Made by a program: the position numbers and the translations under genes
NCBI GenBank assembly: GCA_003243915.1
Contig: QHCC01000001.1
Location: 13,565 to 73,078 of the forward strand
Source: Pseudonocardiales bacterium
Lineage (GTDB): Bacteria > Actinomycetota > Actinomycetes > Mycobacteriales > Jatrophihabitantaceae
DNA: 59,514 nt
Direction: 5' to 3'
Shown here: positions 11,595 to 22,560 of the stretch, in pieces
Position numbering within the stretch: the first letter of the stretch is position 1
Layout of the letters: each line of letters begins with the position of its first letter
Notes under the pieces: generated by a model
What the model saw: the letters and a program-made list of their open reading frames with translations, nothing else
What the model was told of the DNA's origin: nothing
Database searches by the model: none

Positions 11595-12853
11595 CCCGCA
11601 CCCGCACCCGAGCGCAAGCGATTCTCGGACTCGCGCTAGCCCTGACTCTTGGCGCCACGGCTTGCAGCACCAAGGCGAACAAGTCGGGAGGTAAGACTGA
11701 GAACGGGGTGAAGGCCGGTCCCGGCGTCACCAAGGACGCGATCACGCTGGGCGTGCTCACCGACGAGTCCGGCGTTTTCGCCCCCCTCGGCACAGCCGTG
11801 ACCCAGGGCAACCAGATCGGAGTCGACGAGATCAACGCAGCTGGCGGTATCTGCGGACGCAAGATCAATCTCACGGTCAAGGACACGGCCTACGACGTGC
11901 AGAAGGCCGTCAGCGAGTACGCCGAGATCGCACCCAATATCGCCGGCATCCTGCAGATGCTTGGTTCGCCGGCCACGACAGCGCTGCTGCCCACCATCAC
12001 CAGCGATCACATGGTGTCGGCGACGGCAACCTGGGCGTCGTCCTTGCTGAGTAGCCCGGACATCCAGATCTCCGGGGCTACCTACGACATCGAGATGATC
12101 AACGGGATCTCGTACCTGCTCGACAAGGGCCTGATCAAGAAGGGCGACAAGCTCGGTCACATTGCCTTCGAAGGCGCCTATGGCGACAACGGGCTGAAGG
12201 GGTCGAAGTACGCGGCCGACAAGCTCGGTCTCACCATAGTGACGCAGCGGCCGAAGGCCACCGAGACGGACATGACCAGCGCCATCGGGGCATTCAAGCA
12301 GGCCGGCGTCAAGGCCATCCTGCTGACCGTGGGCCCCAAGCAACTGGCCTCCGCCGCCGGTGTCGCCGCGGCCGGCGGACTCGACGTGCCGATCCTGGGC
12401 AACAACCCGACCTTCAGCCCCGGGCTTCTCAAGACACCGGCCGGACCGGCCATCGAGAAGAATTTCTACCTGTCGGCGTCCTCGTCCCCGCTGTCCGCGG
12501 ACAACCCGGCAGTCAAGAAGATTCTGACCGCCTTCAAGGCGAAGTATTCCTCCTCGACCCCGAACGCCGGAGTGGCCTACGGCTACGGCGTCGCGAAGAT
12601 CTACGCGCAGACGCTCAAGGCAGCCTGCGACGCGAAGGACCTCACGCGCGAGGGCATCGAGAAGGCCTTCCACACGTTGAAGAACGTGGACACCGGAGGC
12701 ATCATCGCGCCGCTGGACTACAGCAAGCAGGGTGAAATTCCGGCGCGTCAGACGCTCATCGCCAAGGCGAACGCGGCCAACCTCGCCATCGACGGCCTCA
12801 AGGTCGAGAAGGACCTGTTCGAGTCCGACATCGCCAAGGACTACAAGCCTTAA
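11591..12853 (+). CDS. livK: ABC transporter substrate-binding lipoprotein (LivK-like)
   Basis: Lipobox-like LGATACS, then ITLGVLTDESGVFAPLGTAVTQGNQIGVDEINAAGGICGRKI. Confidence 0.92.
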   Translation: MTRTRTRAQAILGLALALTLGATACSTKANKSGGKTENGVKAGPGVTKDAITLGVLTDESGVFAPLGTAVTQGNQIGVDEINAAGGICGRKINLTVKDTAYDVQKAVSEYAEIAPNIAGILQMLGSPATTALLPTITSDHMVSATATWASSLLSSPDIQISGATYDIEMINGISYLLDKGLIKKGDKLGHIAFEGAYGDNGLKGSKYAADKLGLTIVTQRPKATETDMTSAIGAFKQAGVKAILLTVGPKQLASAAGVAAAGGLDVPILGNNPTFSPGLLKTPAGPAIEKNFYLSASSSPLSADNPAVKKILTAFKAKYSSSTPNAGVAYGYGVAKIYAQTLKAACDAKDLTREGIEKAFHTLKNVDTGGIIAPLDYSKQGEIPARQTLIAKANAANLAIDGLKVEKDLFESDIAKDYKP

Positions 12854-12869
12854 CGGGCTACCGGGCCCA

Positions 12870-12898
12870 GCCGGCGGGGTGAGCGCGTCCCCGCCGGC
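12870..12898. terminator. GC-rich stem-loop between livK and the PucR-type regulator
   Basis: GCCGGCGGGG-tgagcgcgt-CCCCGCCGGC, 10-bp perfect stem. Confidence 0.6.
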
Positions 12899-12929
12899 AG
12901 GCTCGCTGCCGACGGGGATTGGCGGTGAG

Positions 12930-14900
12930 ATGAGCACTCTGCTGGTACCGGATACAGAGGCTTGGGTGGACCTGCTGCGAATGTTGGCCGAGGAAGCACC
13001 CGACGCCTCGTTCACCAGGTGGCTGAGTCGCCACGGTGCGGGCCAGGGCCGTGAATTGCCTTCCGTGGTCGTCGACGGCTACGAACTGGCTCGGCGCACC
13101 AGGGACAACAGCGCGCGGCGGGAGCGTCGCGAAAGTGAACTCGGCGCGTTGTACGCGACCGCCGGGGACCTGTCCTCGTTACGCGACACCGACAGGGTCC
13201 TGACCGCGATCGTTCGGCGTGCCCGTGCGCTCTTGGTCAGCGACGTCGCGTACATCACCTTGATCGACAAAGAGGGTGACGTGACGACGATGCGCGTCGA
13301 GGTCGGCATGCAGACCTCGGCTCTTCGCGAGATGCGATTGGCCCACGGAACCGGAGTCAGCGGCATGGTCGCCAAGACCGGCGAGCCGTTCTGGACACCG
13401 GACTACCTCCACGACCGGCGGATCGTGCACGTCATCGACGACATCGTGGCCGAGGAGGGTCTGTCGGCTGTGCTCGGCGTGCCGCTCGTGCTGGGCACCC
13501 AGGTTCTCGGGGTGCTGTTCGCTGCAGATCGCCGTTCCCGGATCTTCGCGGCCGATGAAGTGGCATTGCTGACCTCGCTGGGAAACCATGCCGCGATCGC
13601 GCTGAACAACGCGCGGATGTTCGAGGAGTCCCGCGCGGCGTTGGATGAGCTGACCCAGGCCCACGCGGCGATGAAGGCCCATGCCGACCTCGTCGAGAAA
13701 TCCGCCCTCGTGCACGACCGGCTCGCCGAGCTGATCCTGCGGGGCGCCGAGATGGCCGGAGTCGTCGACGCGCTGGCTGACATACTCCAAGCCGACGTCC
13801 TGGTGCTCGATCCGGATGGTGCCGAACTGGCTCGCTCGGCGGCCATGTCCGCCGCGATCCACGCCACCTTGCACGCCCACGCCGGCGGCCACTCCGAACT
13901 GGGCCACGACGATGACGAACGGTGGAGTGAGGCCAGCAGCCAGGCCTTCCGACTCGGTCGCACCGCCCGTTTTCAGACCGGACGCGGCAGCCAAGACATC
14001 TGGATCACCCCCATCATTGCCGGCACCGAGCACTTTGCGGTGGTGCTCTCGACGCGCGCGGAGGAGTTCGCCGAATCCGAGCGGCGCACGCTGGAGCGCG
14101 GTGCGCAGGTGACCGCACTGCTGCTGCTGATGAGCCGGTCCGTGGCAGCCGCCGAACAGGCCGTTCGAGGCGAGTTGTTGGACGACCTGCTCAGTTCCTA
14201 CCCGGTCGACGAGGCCGGCCTGCGACGTCGCGCCGAGCTGTTGGGGACGGACTTGAGGTCCGAGCACGCGGTCGTCGCGGCGCGTCCGGTCGACCAGACC
14301 CAGCGGGCCACCGTCCTGCAGGCGGCCGACCTGCTCGTTCGTGAGGTCGGCGGTATCGCCGGCGAACACGACGGCAGCATCGTCTGTCTGCTGCCTGGTC
14401 TCAGCGCGAACGCCGCAGCGAATCGGCTCGCCGCAGGGATCGACCAGCTGGCCAATGCCGGGGCCACGGTGGGGGCAGCCGGCCCCGCGAAAGGTGTGCT
14501 TGGATTGGCCAAGGCGTACCTCGACGCTGCCAGGTGCGAACGGATCCTGCTCGCTCTCGGTCGACCGGGAACACGCGCGACACCGCGGGACCTGGGCATC
14601 TACGGTCTGCTGTTCAGCGGCGCATCCCGCGATCAGATCGACACCTTCCTCGACGACCGCCTGGGTCCGCTCATCCGGTACGACGCCGAGCACGGCACCG
14701 ATCTGGTGATCACCCTGCGCGCGTACTTCTCGACCGCCGGAAACGTGGCCAAGGCCGCTGGCGTGCTGTACCTGCACACCAACACGCTTCGCCAACGCCT
14801 GGCCCGGATCGGCGAGCTCATCGGCGAAGACTGGCGCGATGAGCAGCACCTCGAACTGCACGTGGCCACCCGAATCCACGAGATCATCCGCGAGATCTGA
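12930..14900 (+). CDS. GAF domain plus PucR/CdaR-type C-terminal HTH transcriptional regulator
   Basis: GAF region (LVSDVAYITLIDKEGDVTTMRV...GVPLVLGTQVLGVLFAADR) and C-terminal LRAYFSTAGNVAKAAGVLYLHTNTLRQRLARI. Confidence 0.9.
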   Translation: MSTLLVPDTEAWVDLLRMLAEEAPDASFTRWLSRHGAGQGRELPSVVVDGYELARRTRDNSARRERRESELGALYATAGDLSSLRDTDRVLTAIVRRARALLVSDVAYITLIDKEGDVTTMRVEVGMQTSALREMRLAHGTGVSGMVAKTGEPFWTPDYLHDRRIVHVIDDIVAEEGLSAVLGVPLVLGTQVLGVLFAADRRSRIFAADEVALLTSLGNHAAIALNNARMFEESRAALDELTQAHAAMKAHADLVEKSALVHDRLAELILRGAEMAGVVDALADILQADVLVLDPDGAELARSAAMSAAIHATLHAHAGGHSELGHDDDERWSEASSQAFRLGRTARFQTGRGSQDIWITPIIAGTEHFAVVLSTRAEEFAESERRTLERGAQVTALLLLMSRSVAAAEQAVRGELLDDLLSSYPVDEAGLRRRAELLGTDLRSEHAVVAARPVDQTQRATVLQAADLLVREVGGIAGEHDGSIVCLLPGLSANAAANRLAAGIDQLANAGATVGAAGPAKGVLGLAKAYLDAARCERILLALGRPGTRATPRDLGIYGLLFSGASRDQIDTFLDDRLGPLIRYDAEHGTDLVITLRAYFSTAGNVAKAAGVLYLHTNTLRQRLARIGELIGEDWRDEQHLELHVATRIHEIIREI

Positions 14901-15313
14901 CCGGCTCCTGTCGCAAGACCGCTGGAGCCGCGCAGCGCACCTCGCCCGACGCCGGCATCGGGCCAGTCGCCCAGACCCAATCTATGAGATCCGCCGGACA
15001 GATCCTGCCGCCAACATCGCCTGCCAAGGGACCACTTCGCGCGCTGCGCCCACTTGCCCGCCACACCGACCGACACCAGCTGGTTCGCCGTCGCAGCCGC
15101 GTCACGTCACACGCAGACGCACAAGCCCGTCGGACGAATGCCGCGCCTCCGCTACGGCCGGTGACAGCGTCCTTCTGGTCACCCCAACTACGGACGAACT
15201 GTGGGTGAATATGGTAAAACTTATGCTTCGTAGCCTTATGGTGCGCTTCGCCCTCCGGGAACATAGGGGACCGCTGCTCGCCATACGCCGTGCGACCGGG
15301 CTGGAGGAGTTCC

Positions 15314-18070
15314 ATGATCGGATGGAAGTCAGGGAGGGCCGTCGCCGTGGTGGTGGTCGTTCTCTCCGTAACCGTGCCCGCCGGCGCCAGCCCCATCGGC
15401 CAGTTGAGCCAGGCCAACTCTGCTGGCGCCCATCCGGCGACGGGCGTCGGTTCGTGCACGCTGAAGAACTGGAACCCGGACGCCGATCCCGGTGACGCCA
15501 AGGACCTGCCCCAAGGTCAGCGTCCCCAGACGTACAAGCCCGACGACTACAACTGCACCGGCGCTACCTTCGCCGCCGACGGAGCTGAGTTCACCAAGTT
15601 CCCGCAGCCGCACGACTTCCACGCGGCACCAGCCGCCATCTCTGCTGACCAGGGCAAGGCCGGGGCGCAGACTGCCCGGACGACCGCAGCGGCAACGGCG
15701 AACCCACTCGCGCCCTACTTCCCCCCGTTCACGCACTTCGTGGTGCTGTACCGGGAGAACCACACCTTCGACGACTACCTGGGCGACTGCGCGACGACGG
15801 TCCAGGCCGGCTGCAATGGCGCGGTGCAGAGCACGAACCACATCAGCTCCGTGCCCAACCTGCACACCCTGGCCAAGACGTACGCGCTGTCGGACACCTA
15901 CAGCACCGGCACCCAGCCCCCGAGCGGCCCCAATCACTGGTGGCTGTTCTCCGCGCAGTCCTCCTCGAGCTCGCAACAGCAGTCCTACCCGGCCGCCACC
16001 GGAACCCAATTCGACCGGTTCCTGAAGGGTGTTACCGGCCCGGTCGGTGAAGGCACCAACCCGTGCACGACCCAGACCGGCGCGGCGTCTGGTAGCAGCC
16101 CCTACACATTCGTCATGAACGGCGACTTCTACTGGATGCTCACCACGGGCAGCGGGGAGTGGCGAAACCCGGGCACCGGCAAACCCGAGGTTCTGCCGGT
16201 GAACCGCCCTGGCACGAGCATCCCGGAGGAACTCGCCTACAACAACTACACCTGCAAGGGTCAGAACGACGACGACCAGACGATCGGGACGGGCTTCCAG
16301 AACTTCGTGAGCGCCAACGGACTGCCCGCCTACTCCTACGTCGAGCTGTTCAACGACCACCCGGGCACGTACCAGGACATCCCCAAGAACGACTCGGTCA
16401 CTAAGCAGATCGTTGACTCGATCATGAACAACGCGGCGTACAAGGACAACACCCTCATCGTCGTCACCGAGGACGACACCCAGAACGGCAACAACGGCCC
16501 CGACCACGTCAGCAACACCTACCGTGTGCCGCTGGTGCTCGTGGCCTCGCCGCTCTACCTGAAGCAGCACTACCTCAGCCACGTCGCTTACACGACGAAC
16601 AACGTCCTGGCGGCGATGGAGCGGACGATGGAGAACGTCCACCCGGGCATCATCGACCCGAACAACACCATCGCCCCGAGCACATACCCGATGACGACCG
16701 GCGACCAGGCGGCTTTGGGCGACCCACTGTCCGACTTCTGGATCCAGGGCGTCACCCCGCTGACCGCCGCAGCCGCAGCGAACCCGACAACGGGCAACGC
16801 ACCCCTGACCGTGTCCTTCACCGGCTCCGCTACCGGCGGAACCCCGCCCTACCGGTACAGCTGGAACTTCGGTGACGGATCGGCGGCGAGCACCGCGCAG
16901 AACCCGACCCACACCTACAACGCGGCCTGCACCTGCACCGCGACGCTCACGGTCACCGACAGCTCGTCGCCGGCGAAGACTGCCACGTCGAACGTCACGG
17001 TCACCGTCAGCGCCATCGGCAACCCACTCACGGCCACCGCCTCCGCCAATCCGACATCCGGCCAAACCCCGTTGACCGTCTCCTTCACCGGCACCGGCAC
17101 CGGCGGAACCCCGCCCTACCGGTACAGCTGGAACTTCGGTGACGGATCGGCGGCGAGCACCACGCAGAACCCGACCCACACCTACAACGCGGCCTGCACC
17201 TGCATCGCGACGCTCACGGTCACCGACAGTTCGTCGCCGGCGAAGACCGCCGCGTCGAGCGTCACGATCACGGCCTCACCCATCGCCGGGACGCCACCAG
17301 GTGCGCCCACCGGTCTCACGGCGAGTGCAGGTAACGCCCAAACGGCCCTGTCCTGGACGGCTCCGGCCAGCAACGGTGGCGTCAACATCACCTCCTACCG
17401 GGTATACCGCGGCACCTCTGCGGGCACAGAGACCCTGCTGACCTCCGGTGGATGCAGCGGGCTGGGCGCGGTGCTCTCCTGCACCGACGCCGGCCTCACC
17501 ACCGGCCAGACGTACTACTACAAGGTCAGCGCCGTGAACGCCATCGGCGAGGGCGCGCGGAGCAACGAGGCGTCCGCTACGCCGACCGGCGGGTGCTCCT
17601 CGAGCCAGCTCCTCGGCAACCCGGGCTTCGAGACCGGTTCCGCCGCGCCGTGGTCTGCATCCTCGGGCGTGGTCAGCACCAACGCCACCGAGCCGGCGCA
17701 CTCCGGCAGCTGGGACGCCTGGCTGGACGGTTACGGCGCGACGCACACCGACACCCTGTCCCAGGCGGCAACGCTGCCCACGGGCTGCGCGAACTACAAG
17801 TTCAACTTCTACATGCACATCGACACCGCGGAGACCACGACGACGGCGAAATACGACACCCTGAAACTGCAGGTGTTGAACAGCTCAGGCACGGTCCTCG
17901 CGACCCTGTACACGTACTCCAACCTCAACCACAACACCGGCTACAGCCTGCACTCGTTCAACCTCGCCAGCTACGCCGGGCAGAACGTCACACTCAAGTT
18001 CACCGGGACGGAGGACTACACGAAGCAGACGTCCTTCGTCATAGACGACGCGACGGTCAACGTGAGCTGA
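15314..18070 (+). CDS. Secreted phosphoesterase (phospholipase C/acid phosphatase-like) with two PKD repeats and a fibronectin-III-like domain
   Basis: Signal peptide; [21 protein letters not shown]...[38 protein letters not shown] twice; RBS ggagg upstream of ATG 15314. Confidence 0.88.
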   Translation: MIGWKSGRAVAVVVVVLSVTVPAGASPIGQLSQANSAGAHPATGVGSCTLKNWNPDADPGDAKDLPQGQRPQTYKPDDYNCTGATFAADGAEFTKFPQPHDFHAAPAAISADQGKAGAQTARTTAAATANPLAPYFPPFTHFVVLYRENHTFDDYLGDCATTVQAGCNGAVQSTNHISSVPNLHTLAKTYALSDTYSTGTQPPSGPNHWWLFSAQSSSSSQQQSYPAATGTQFDRFLKGVTGPVGEGTNPCTTQTGAASGSSPYTFVMNGDFYWMLTTGSGEWRNPGTGKPEVLPVNRPGTSIPEELAYNNYTCKGQNDDDQTIGTGFQNFVSANGLPAYSYVELFNDHPGTYQDIPKNDSVTKQIVDSIMNNAAYKDNTLIVVTEDDTQNGNNGPDHVSNTYRVPLVLVASPLYLKQHYLSHVAYTTNNVLAAMERTMENVHPGIIDPNNTIAPSTYPMTTGDQAALGDPLSDFWIQGVTPLTAAAAANPTTGNAPLTVSFTGSATGGTPPYRYSWNFGDGSAASTAQNPTHTYNAACTCTATLTVTDSSSPAKTATSNVTVTVSAIGNPLTATASANPTSGQTPLTVSFTGTGTGGTPPYRYSWNFGDGSAASTTQNPTHTYNAACTCIATLTVTDSSSPAKTAASSVTITASPIAGTPPGAPTGLTASAGNAQTALSWTAPASNGGVNITSYRVYRGTSAGTETLLTSGGCSGLGAVLSCTDAGLTTGQTYYYKVSAVNAIGEGARSNEASATPTGGCSSSQLLGNPGFETGSAAPWSASSGVVSTNATEPAHSGSWDAWLDGYGATHTDTLSQAATLPTGCANYKFNFYMHIDTAETTTTAKYDTLKLQVLNSSGTVLATLYTYSNLNHNTGYSLHSFNLASYAGQNVTLKFTGTEDYTKQTSFVIDDATVNVS
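16833..17275 (+). repeat. Two tandem PKD-encoding repeats, period 267 bp
   Basis: CCGGCGGAACCCCGCCCTACCGGTACAGCTGGAACTTCGGTGACGGATCGGCGGCGAGCAC begins at 16833 and again at 17100; long near-identical stretches. Confidence 0.9.
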
Positions 18071-18479
18071 GGCAATCGACAGTAGCTGTCAAGCATCATC
18101 TGGCACGCTGTCGCGCATCAACCGAGGCCAGGAACTCGAACACGTCCGCCGGTCTCACCTCTAGCGGGGTGCTTCCATCTTGAGCCAAAGCGCTTACCCG
18201 GGCTTGTTGAGAACGTTCGTGCAATCTACTTGAGAACGATCTTGCTGAGTGCTGCCTCTGTGGCCCGGCGTCCTTCTCGCGGGCGCTGCGTAACGGGCAG
18301 TCCAACGCGTGGTGAGGCCGTCCCGGTTTGAGCCTGCTCGACCCGACATTCTTGCGAGCCGGGCTTCCGGGATCTCAGTGCGGCGTCGGCACTGGCCATA
18401 CGTTCGCGTGGACCGCCCACGACGACGAATTTTCCTCTGGCGATCGGTCACTAGCTGTGGCACAGCAGCCTGCAGAGGG

Positions 18480-18749
18480 AAGGCGAGCCCGATTTCAAGC
18501 TCAATAGTGAACTCCATCGCGATCACGGTGCGTCGCTTCGGTGCGATGAGCGTGAAGCGCAGACACGCGAGCTCGGCGGCTATCTGTGCGGCCGCAGGCT
18601 TTACGAGACCATGCTGCCGTGGGAGACCGATCCATCGCGTGTTCCGCAATCCGGTCGTCGTCGGTGGCGGCACGCCCTTCCTGCCCCTGGTCACCGCAGA
18701 CGTTCGGCTAGACCTGGTCGAGACCGGGGTACATCAACGAGTCGACTGA
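18480..18749 (+). pseudogene. Decayed dihydrofolate-reductase-family (RibD C-terminal-like) gene
   Basis: One frame reads SELHRDHGASLRCDEREAQTRELGGYLCGRRLYETMLPWETDPS, then another frame VFRNPVVVGGGTPFLPLVTADVRLDLVET; middle of the domain is missing. Confidence 0.75.
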
Positions 18750-18897
18750 ACCCCGGCAGTCCCGATGATGAGCAATGAGTAGTTCGACTCACGACATAGC
18801 CCTGGGTCATCGCTGATGATAGGGAGACAAATCGTGCAGATGGCACACGGCCGCAATGAGGGTCGGTGCGGTGCGATGAACTCGAAGGGTGTGACCG

Positions 18898-19131
18898 GTG
18901 AGGGAAATGCTGAGGGTTATAGGTGTGCTCGCGACAGTGTGCTTCGTTGTCTTGCCACTGTCCGGCTGTGACAACCGCGAGCGCATGTGCGAGCAGGGCC
19001 AGTATCCGGCGCGCTCGGTCCAGTACCCGGCGTCCGGACGGGTTTGTGTTGACAGCGGCCATGATCCACCGACGGGTTATGAGCGATTCCCAGCAGGGCA
19101 TGTGCCGACCTACGTCGACCAAGACCGGTAG
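18898..19131 (+). CDS. Small putative lipoprotein
   Basis: Hydrophobic leader VIGVLATVCFVVLPLSGC lipobox, then GQYPARSVQYPASGRVCVDSGHDPPTGYERFPAGHVPTYVD; resembles SCO0607-family lipoproteins from memory. Confidence 0.6.
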   Translation: MREMLRVIGVLATVCFVVLPLSGCDNRERMCEQGQYPARSVQYPASGRVCVDSGHDPPTGYERFPAGHVPTYVDQDR

Positions 19132-19330
19132 CGGCTCGTACTCGCCGTAGCGGCGGGGCAGCGCTTCGGGCAAGAACTTTCGAGCGAGCCCACCCGTGGG
19201 CTACCCCCTTACGCAGCAGAGGTTTCGGCGATTCCCGAAGTCCTTCGAACGCCAAACACTCGCCTGTTGAAATGATCTTCGTCCCGGCTCTGGCAGGCCA
19301 CGTTAGGTTTCCGGTCGGGTGACTGTGGCC

Positions 19331-21841
19331 TCACTCGCCGCGCACCCGTCCGAGGTGTGACGGAGTTCGGCCGAAGACCCAGCCACCGACCAGCGCGGCC
19401 ACCGGCAATGCGATGACCAGGGCGCCGAGCTCCAGGTAGGGCGGCTTGTTCAGGAAGCTGACGTCGTGCCAGTGCCAGGCGATCAGGGCGACGTACGCGC
19501 CAGCCGTGCCGATGATCCCGCCGAGCAGACCCAGGGCCGCGGCCGTCGTCGCGGTGAGCATGCGACGGGTCGCCCCACTGGCCCCGGCCGCAGTGAGGGT
19601 GCGCAGGTCCCCGCTCGTCTCGCTGCGGATCAGCCCGACCGTCATGGCCAGCACCGCCAGCGCGACGAGCACACCGACGAACGTCGCCCAGTCGCGTAGC
19701 TGCTGCAGCGAGTTGTCAGTCGTGTTGCGCGTCTCGACGGAGATGCCTGCGGAGGCGGCCGCCGCCCGTGCGGCGTGGATTTGTGCCGCGGTCAGCGCGT
19801 GCGCGGACTGCACCACGAAGCCCGTTGCCTGGGTGGTGAGCCCGAGTGCGGTGGCCTCATTCGGAGTCATCAGCGCGTCGGGCGCAGAGGTGTATTTCGG
19901 CAGCTTCGACAGGACCTGGATGGTGATCGCGTGCAGCCCATCGCGGGCTCCGTCGAACAGCTTCGCGCCACGCAGGTCGGTGCGTGAGGTGATGATCGCC
20001 GCGTGGACGTCGCTCGCCGAGATCCCGTAGAAGTTCAGCAACGCAGCCGTGGCGAGGTAAGGCTGGTCGACGAACTCGAAACCGCTATGCCCGTTGTGGG
20101 TGGCGGACCGGACGATCGAAGCCACCCCTGGGCCTGTCCCGTCTGCCGTCGGTGCGTCGGGGTTGTGCGGTACGTCCAACTCGATCGACGTCGTATTGAG
20201 CGACTTCGCGATCGTGGCCGCCACGGCACGGGCCGTCGCGATCTTCGCCGCAGTCGGCCCGCTGTTGCGCGACGGTGCAGGCGCAGCCTTGATCGCCGGA
20301 CCACTCGCGGGGCCACTGCCCCCACCCTCGATCCAGACGATCACCTGGTTGTTCGGCAAATTTCCTTCGGTGTAGCCGCGGTCGTGAGTTTGCTGGGCGG
20401 CCGCGGTGATCGCGATGGTGGCCGAAATGCCGACCGCGAGGCTGGCCGCAGCGAGCGCCGCACCGGACCGTGCCTGATATCGAGCGAGGTCGCGCAGCGC
20501 CAACCGCATCGCCACCGGTGCGCGGCCAGAGAGCCCGGCCAGGGCCTGCACGCCAAGCGGCGCGAGAAGCAACATGCCGCACGTCGTCGCGATGATGCCG
20601 GTGACGATCAGCAGCGTCTTCGAGTTGTGCGAGAGCACGAGCAGCACGAAGCCGAGCGTGGCAAGCGCCGAGCCCAGCAGCGCGAACCGGTGTGCGGGCT
20701 GCGGCGCCGGCGGCCGACCGGTGAGAGCGACGACCACCGGCATCCGCGAGACGGCGCGGGCCGGCCACCACGACGCGGCGATCGAGGCGAGCACGGCCAG
20801 CCCAGCTCCGAGGAACACGTCTAGCCATGGCAGTGACATCGAGTCGACTGAGTGCCCGACGACCTTCTCGAACGCCGGCTTGAGCGCGAACCACGCGACC
20901 AATCCGACCACGGTGCCCAACGCCGCGCCCACGACGCCGACGGCCGTTCCGTTCGCGAGCATGACCTTGCGGACCTGCCGGTCGGTTGCCCCGATCGCGC
21001 CGATCATGCCGAGTGAGCGCAGCCGTCGCTGCGCCATGACCGTGAAGCCCGCAACCGACAGCAGCCCGATGAACGTCAGCCCGATGGTCGCGATCAGTAG
21101 TACCGCGAGTGCCTGCTGCTGCTTGCGCGCCGCGAGCGACTGGCCGTCGGACATGATCCCCACGATGCGTCCGCCGGTCAATTGGATGTTCGAGGCGACA
21201 TTCGGGCCGGCGTTGGTCAGGAACGAGAGGCTGGTCGGGTTGGCGATCTGGCCAGGCGCGACGAGCGCGAACGTCTGGCTGAAGTCCTTCGGATTCTGGA
21301 CGATGCCGACGATGCGACGCGCCTGACCGAGCACGGTCCACGTCTGCCCGACGTGCAGTGAGAAGGTCGAGAGCACCGAGCGCGTCACGGCGATCTCGCC
21401 GGCGCCCGGATAGCGTCCGGAGACGATCCCGAGCATCGGTGAGCTGTACCGCCCGTGCTGCGCTATGGCCGTCAGATCCACGCTCGCGGTGGAGCCGGGG
21501 ATTGGGATGTGGGTGTCTTCGATCACCTCGGCGTCGGGAAGCTGCTGCTGGAAGGTGGCGATGATCCCGGCGGCCGTGCCCGGGCCGGACGCAATTACCT
21601 CGATCCGCGTCGCCGCGCTGCCCATCGACACCTGATCGCCGTTCTGGACGTTGACGACGAGGCCGAGCCCGACGGTGGTGGCCGCGACCGCGACCGTCAG
21701 CAGCGTGAGCACGAGCAGTTGCTGACGCCATTCGCGGCGCAACAGGCGCCGCGACCAGCGAGCGACCGCACGGTTCGCGATACGTGACTCGGTGCGCCCG
21801 GTGGTCAGGTTGGGTCGCGTTGGCGTCAGGGTGGTGGTCAT
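19331..21841 (-). CDS. FtsX-like ABC transporter permease
   Basis: Long multi-TM ORF, MacB/FtsX architecture; ATGA overlap with ATP-binding gene. Confidence 0.9.
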   Translation of the reverse strand: MTTTLTPTRPNLTTGRTESRIANRAVARWSRRLLRREWRQQLLVLTLLTVAVAATTVGLGLVVNVQNGDQVSMGSAATRIEVIASGPGTAAGIIATFQQQLPDAEVIEDTHIPIPGSTASVDLTAIAQHGRYSSPMLGIVSGRYPGAGEIAVTRSVLSTFSLHVGQTWTVLGQARRIVGIVQNPKDFSQTFALVAPGQIANPTSLSFLTNAGPNVASNIQLTGGRIVGIMSDGQSLAARKQQQALAVLLIATIGLTFIGLLSVAGFTVMAQRRLRSLGMIGAIGATDRQVRKVMLANGTAVGVVGAALGTVVGLVAWFALKPAFEKVVGHSVDSMSLPWLDVFLGAGLAVLASIAASWWPARAVSRMPVVVALTGRPPAPQPAHRFALLGSALATLGFVLLVLSHNSKTLLIVTGIIATTCGMLLLAPLGVQALAGLSGRAPVAMRLALRDLARYQARSGAALAAASLAVGISATIAITAAAQQTHDRGYTEGNLPNNQVIVWIEGGGSGPASGPAIKAAPAPSRNSGPTAAKIATARAVAATIAKSLNTTSIELDVPHNPDAPTADGTGPGVASIVRSATHNGHSGFEFVDQPYLATAALLNFYGISASDVHAAIITSRTDLRGAKLFDGARDGLHAITIQVLSKLPKYTSAPDALMTPNEATALGLTTQATGFVVQSAHALTAAQIHAARAAAASAGISVETRNTTDNSLQQLRDWATFVGVLVALAVLAMTVGLIRSETSGDLRTLTAAGASGATRRMLTATTAAALGLLGGIIGTAGAYVALIAWHWHDVSFLNKPPYLELGALVIALPVAALVGGWVFGRTPSHLGRVRGE

Positions 21842-22560
21842 CGTGCCGCGTCGGCCTGCAGCAGTGACTCGGGACCCGCCGGCGGCGCGGTCTGGTCGAC
21901 CATCCGCCCGTCGCGCAGAAACACGACGCGGTCCGCCCAAGAGGCGAGCTGCGCGTCGTGGGTGACGACGACGCCGGCAACCCCGCCCTGGCAGGTGCTG
22001 CGCACCAACCGCATGACGGCCTCACCGTTCACCGAGTCGAGGGCGCCGGACGGTTCGTCGGCCAGCAGCAGGCGCCGCTCCCCTACCACGGCCCGAGCGA
22101 TGGCGACCCGCTGGCGCTCGCCACCCGAAAGATCGTCCGGGAAGTGTTCGGCACGCGCGGACAGGCTCAGACGATCAAGGACTTCGAGGGCAGCCTTGCG
22201 TGCAGTTCGGGTGCTCACGCCGTCCAGCTCGAGCGGCAGCGCGACGTTCTCGGCGGCGGTGAGCCCCGCGAGCAGGTTGAAGTCCTGGAAGACGTAGCCG
22301 ATCGCGCGGCGGCGCATGGCGGCCTGCTGATTGCGCGAGAGCTTGGACACCGGCATTCCACCGATCAGCACGTCGCCACTGCTCGCGCTCTCCAACGTGC
22401 CGGCGATGGTGAGCAGGGTGCTCTTGCCTGAGCCACTCGGTCCCATCACCGCGACGAGCTCACCCGGCTCGACGGCGAGGGTGACTTCCCGCAGCGCCTG
22501 GACCTCGCCGGCGCCGCGGCCATAGACCTTGGTGACACCGATCAGTTCGAGGGCACTCAT
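21838..22560 (-). CDS. ABC transporter ATP-binding protein (LolD/MacB type)
   Basis: GPSGSGKSTLLTIAGTLE, LSGGERQRVAIARAVVGERRLLLADEPSGALDS. Confidence 0.94.
   Translation of the reverse strand: MSALELIGVTKVYGRGAGEVQALREVTLAVEPGELVAVMGPSGSGKSTLLTIAGTLESASSGDVLIGGMPVSKLSRNQQAAMRRRAIGYVFQDFNLLAGLTAAENVALPLELDGVSTRTARKAALEVLDRLSLSARAEHFPDDLSGGERQRVAIARAVVGERRLLLADEPSGALDSVNGEAVMRLVRSTCQGGVAGVVVTHDAQLASWADRVVFLRDGRMVDQTAPPAGPESLLQADAAR

Noticed and set aside
11636-14879. Long minus-strand ORFs (11636..13015, 13179..14879) opposite livK and the PucR regulator
   Set aside because: Antisense shadows of well-supported genes.
15329-17179. 616-aa minus-strand ORF opposite the phosphoesterase
   Set aside because: Arg/Gly/Val-rich repetitive shadow of the PKD repeats; no motifs.
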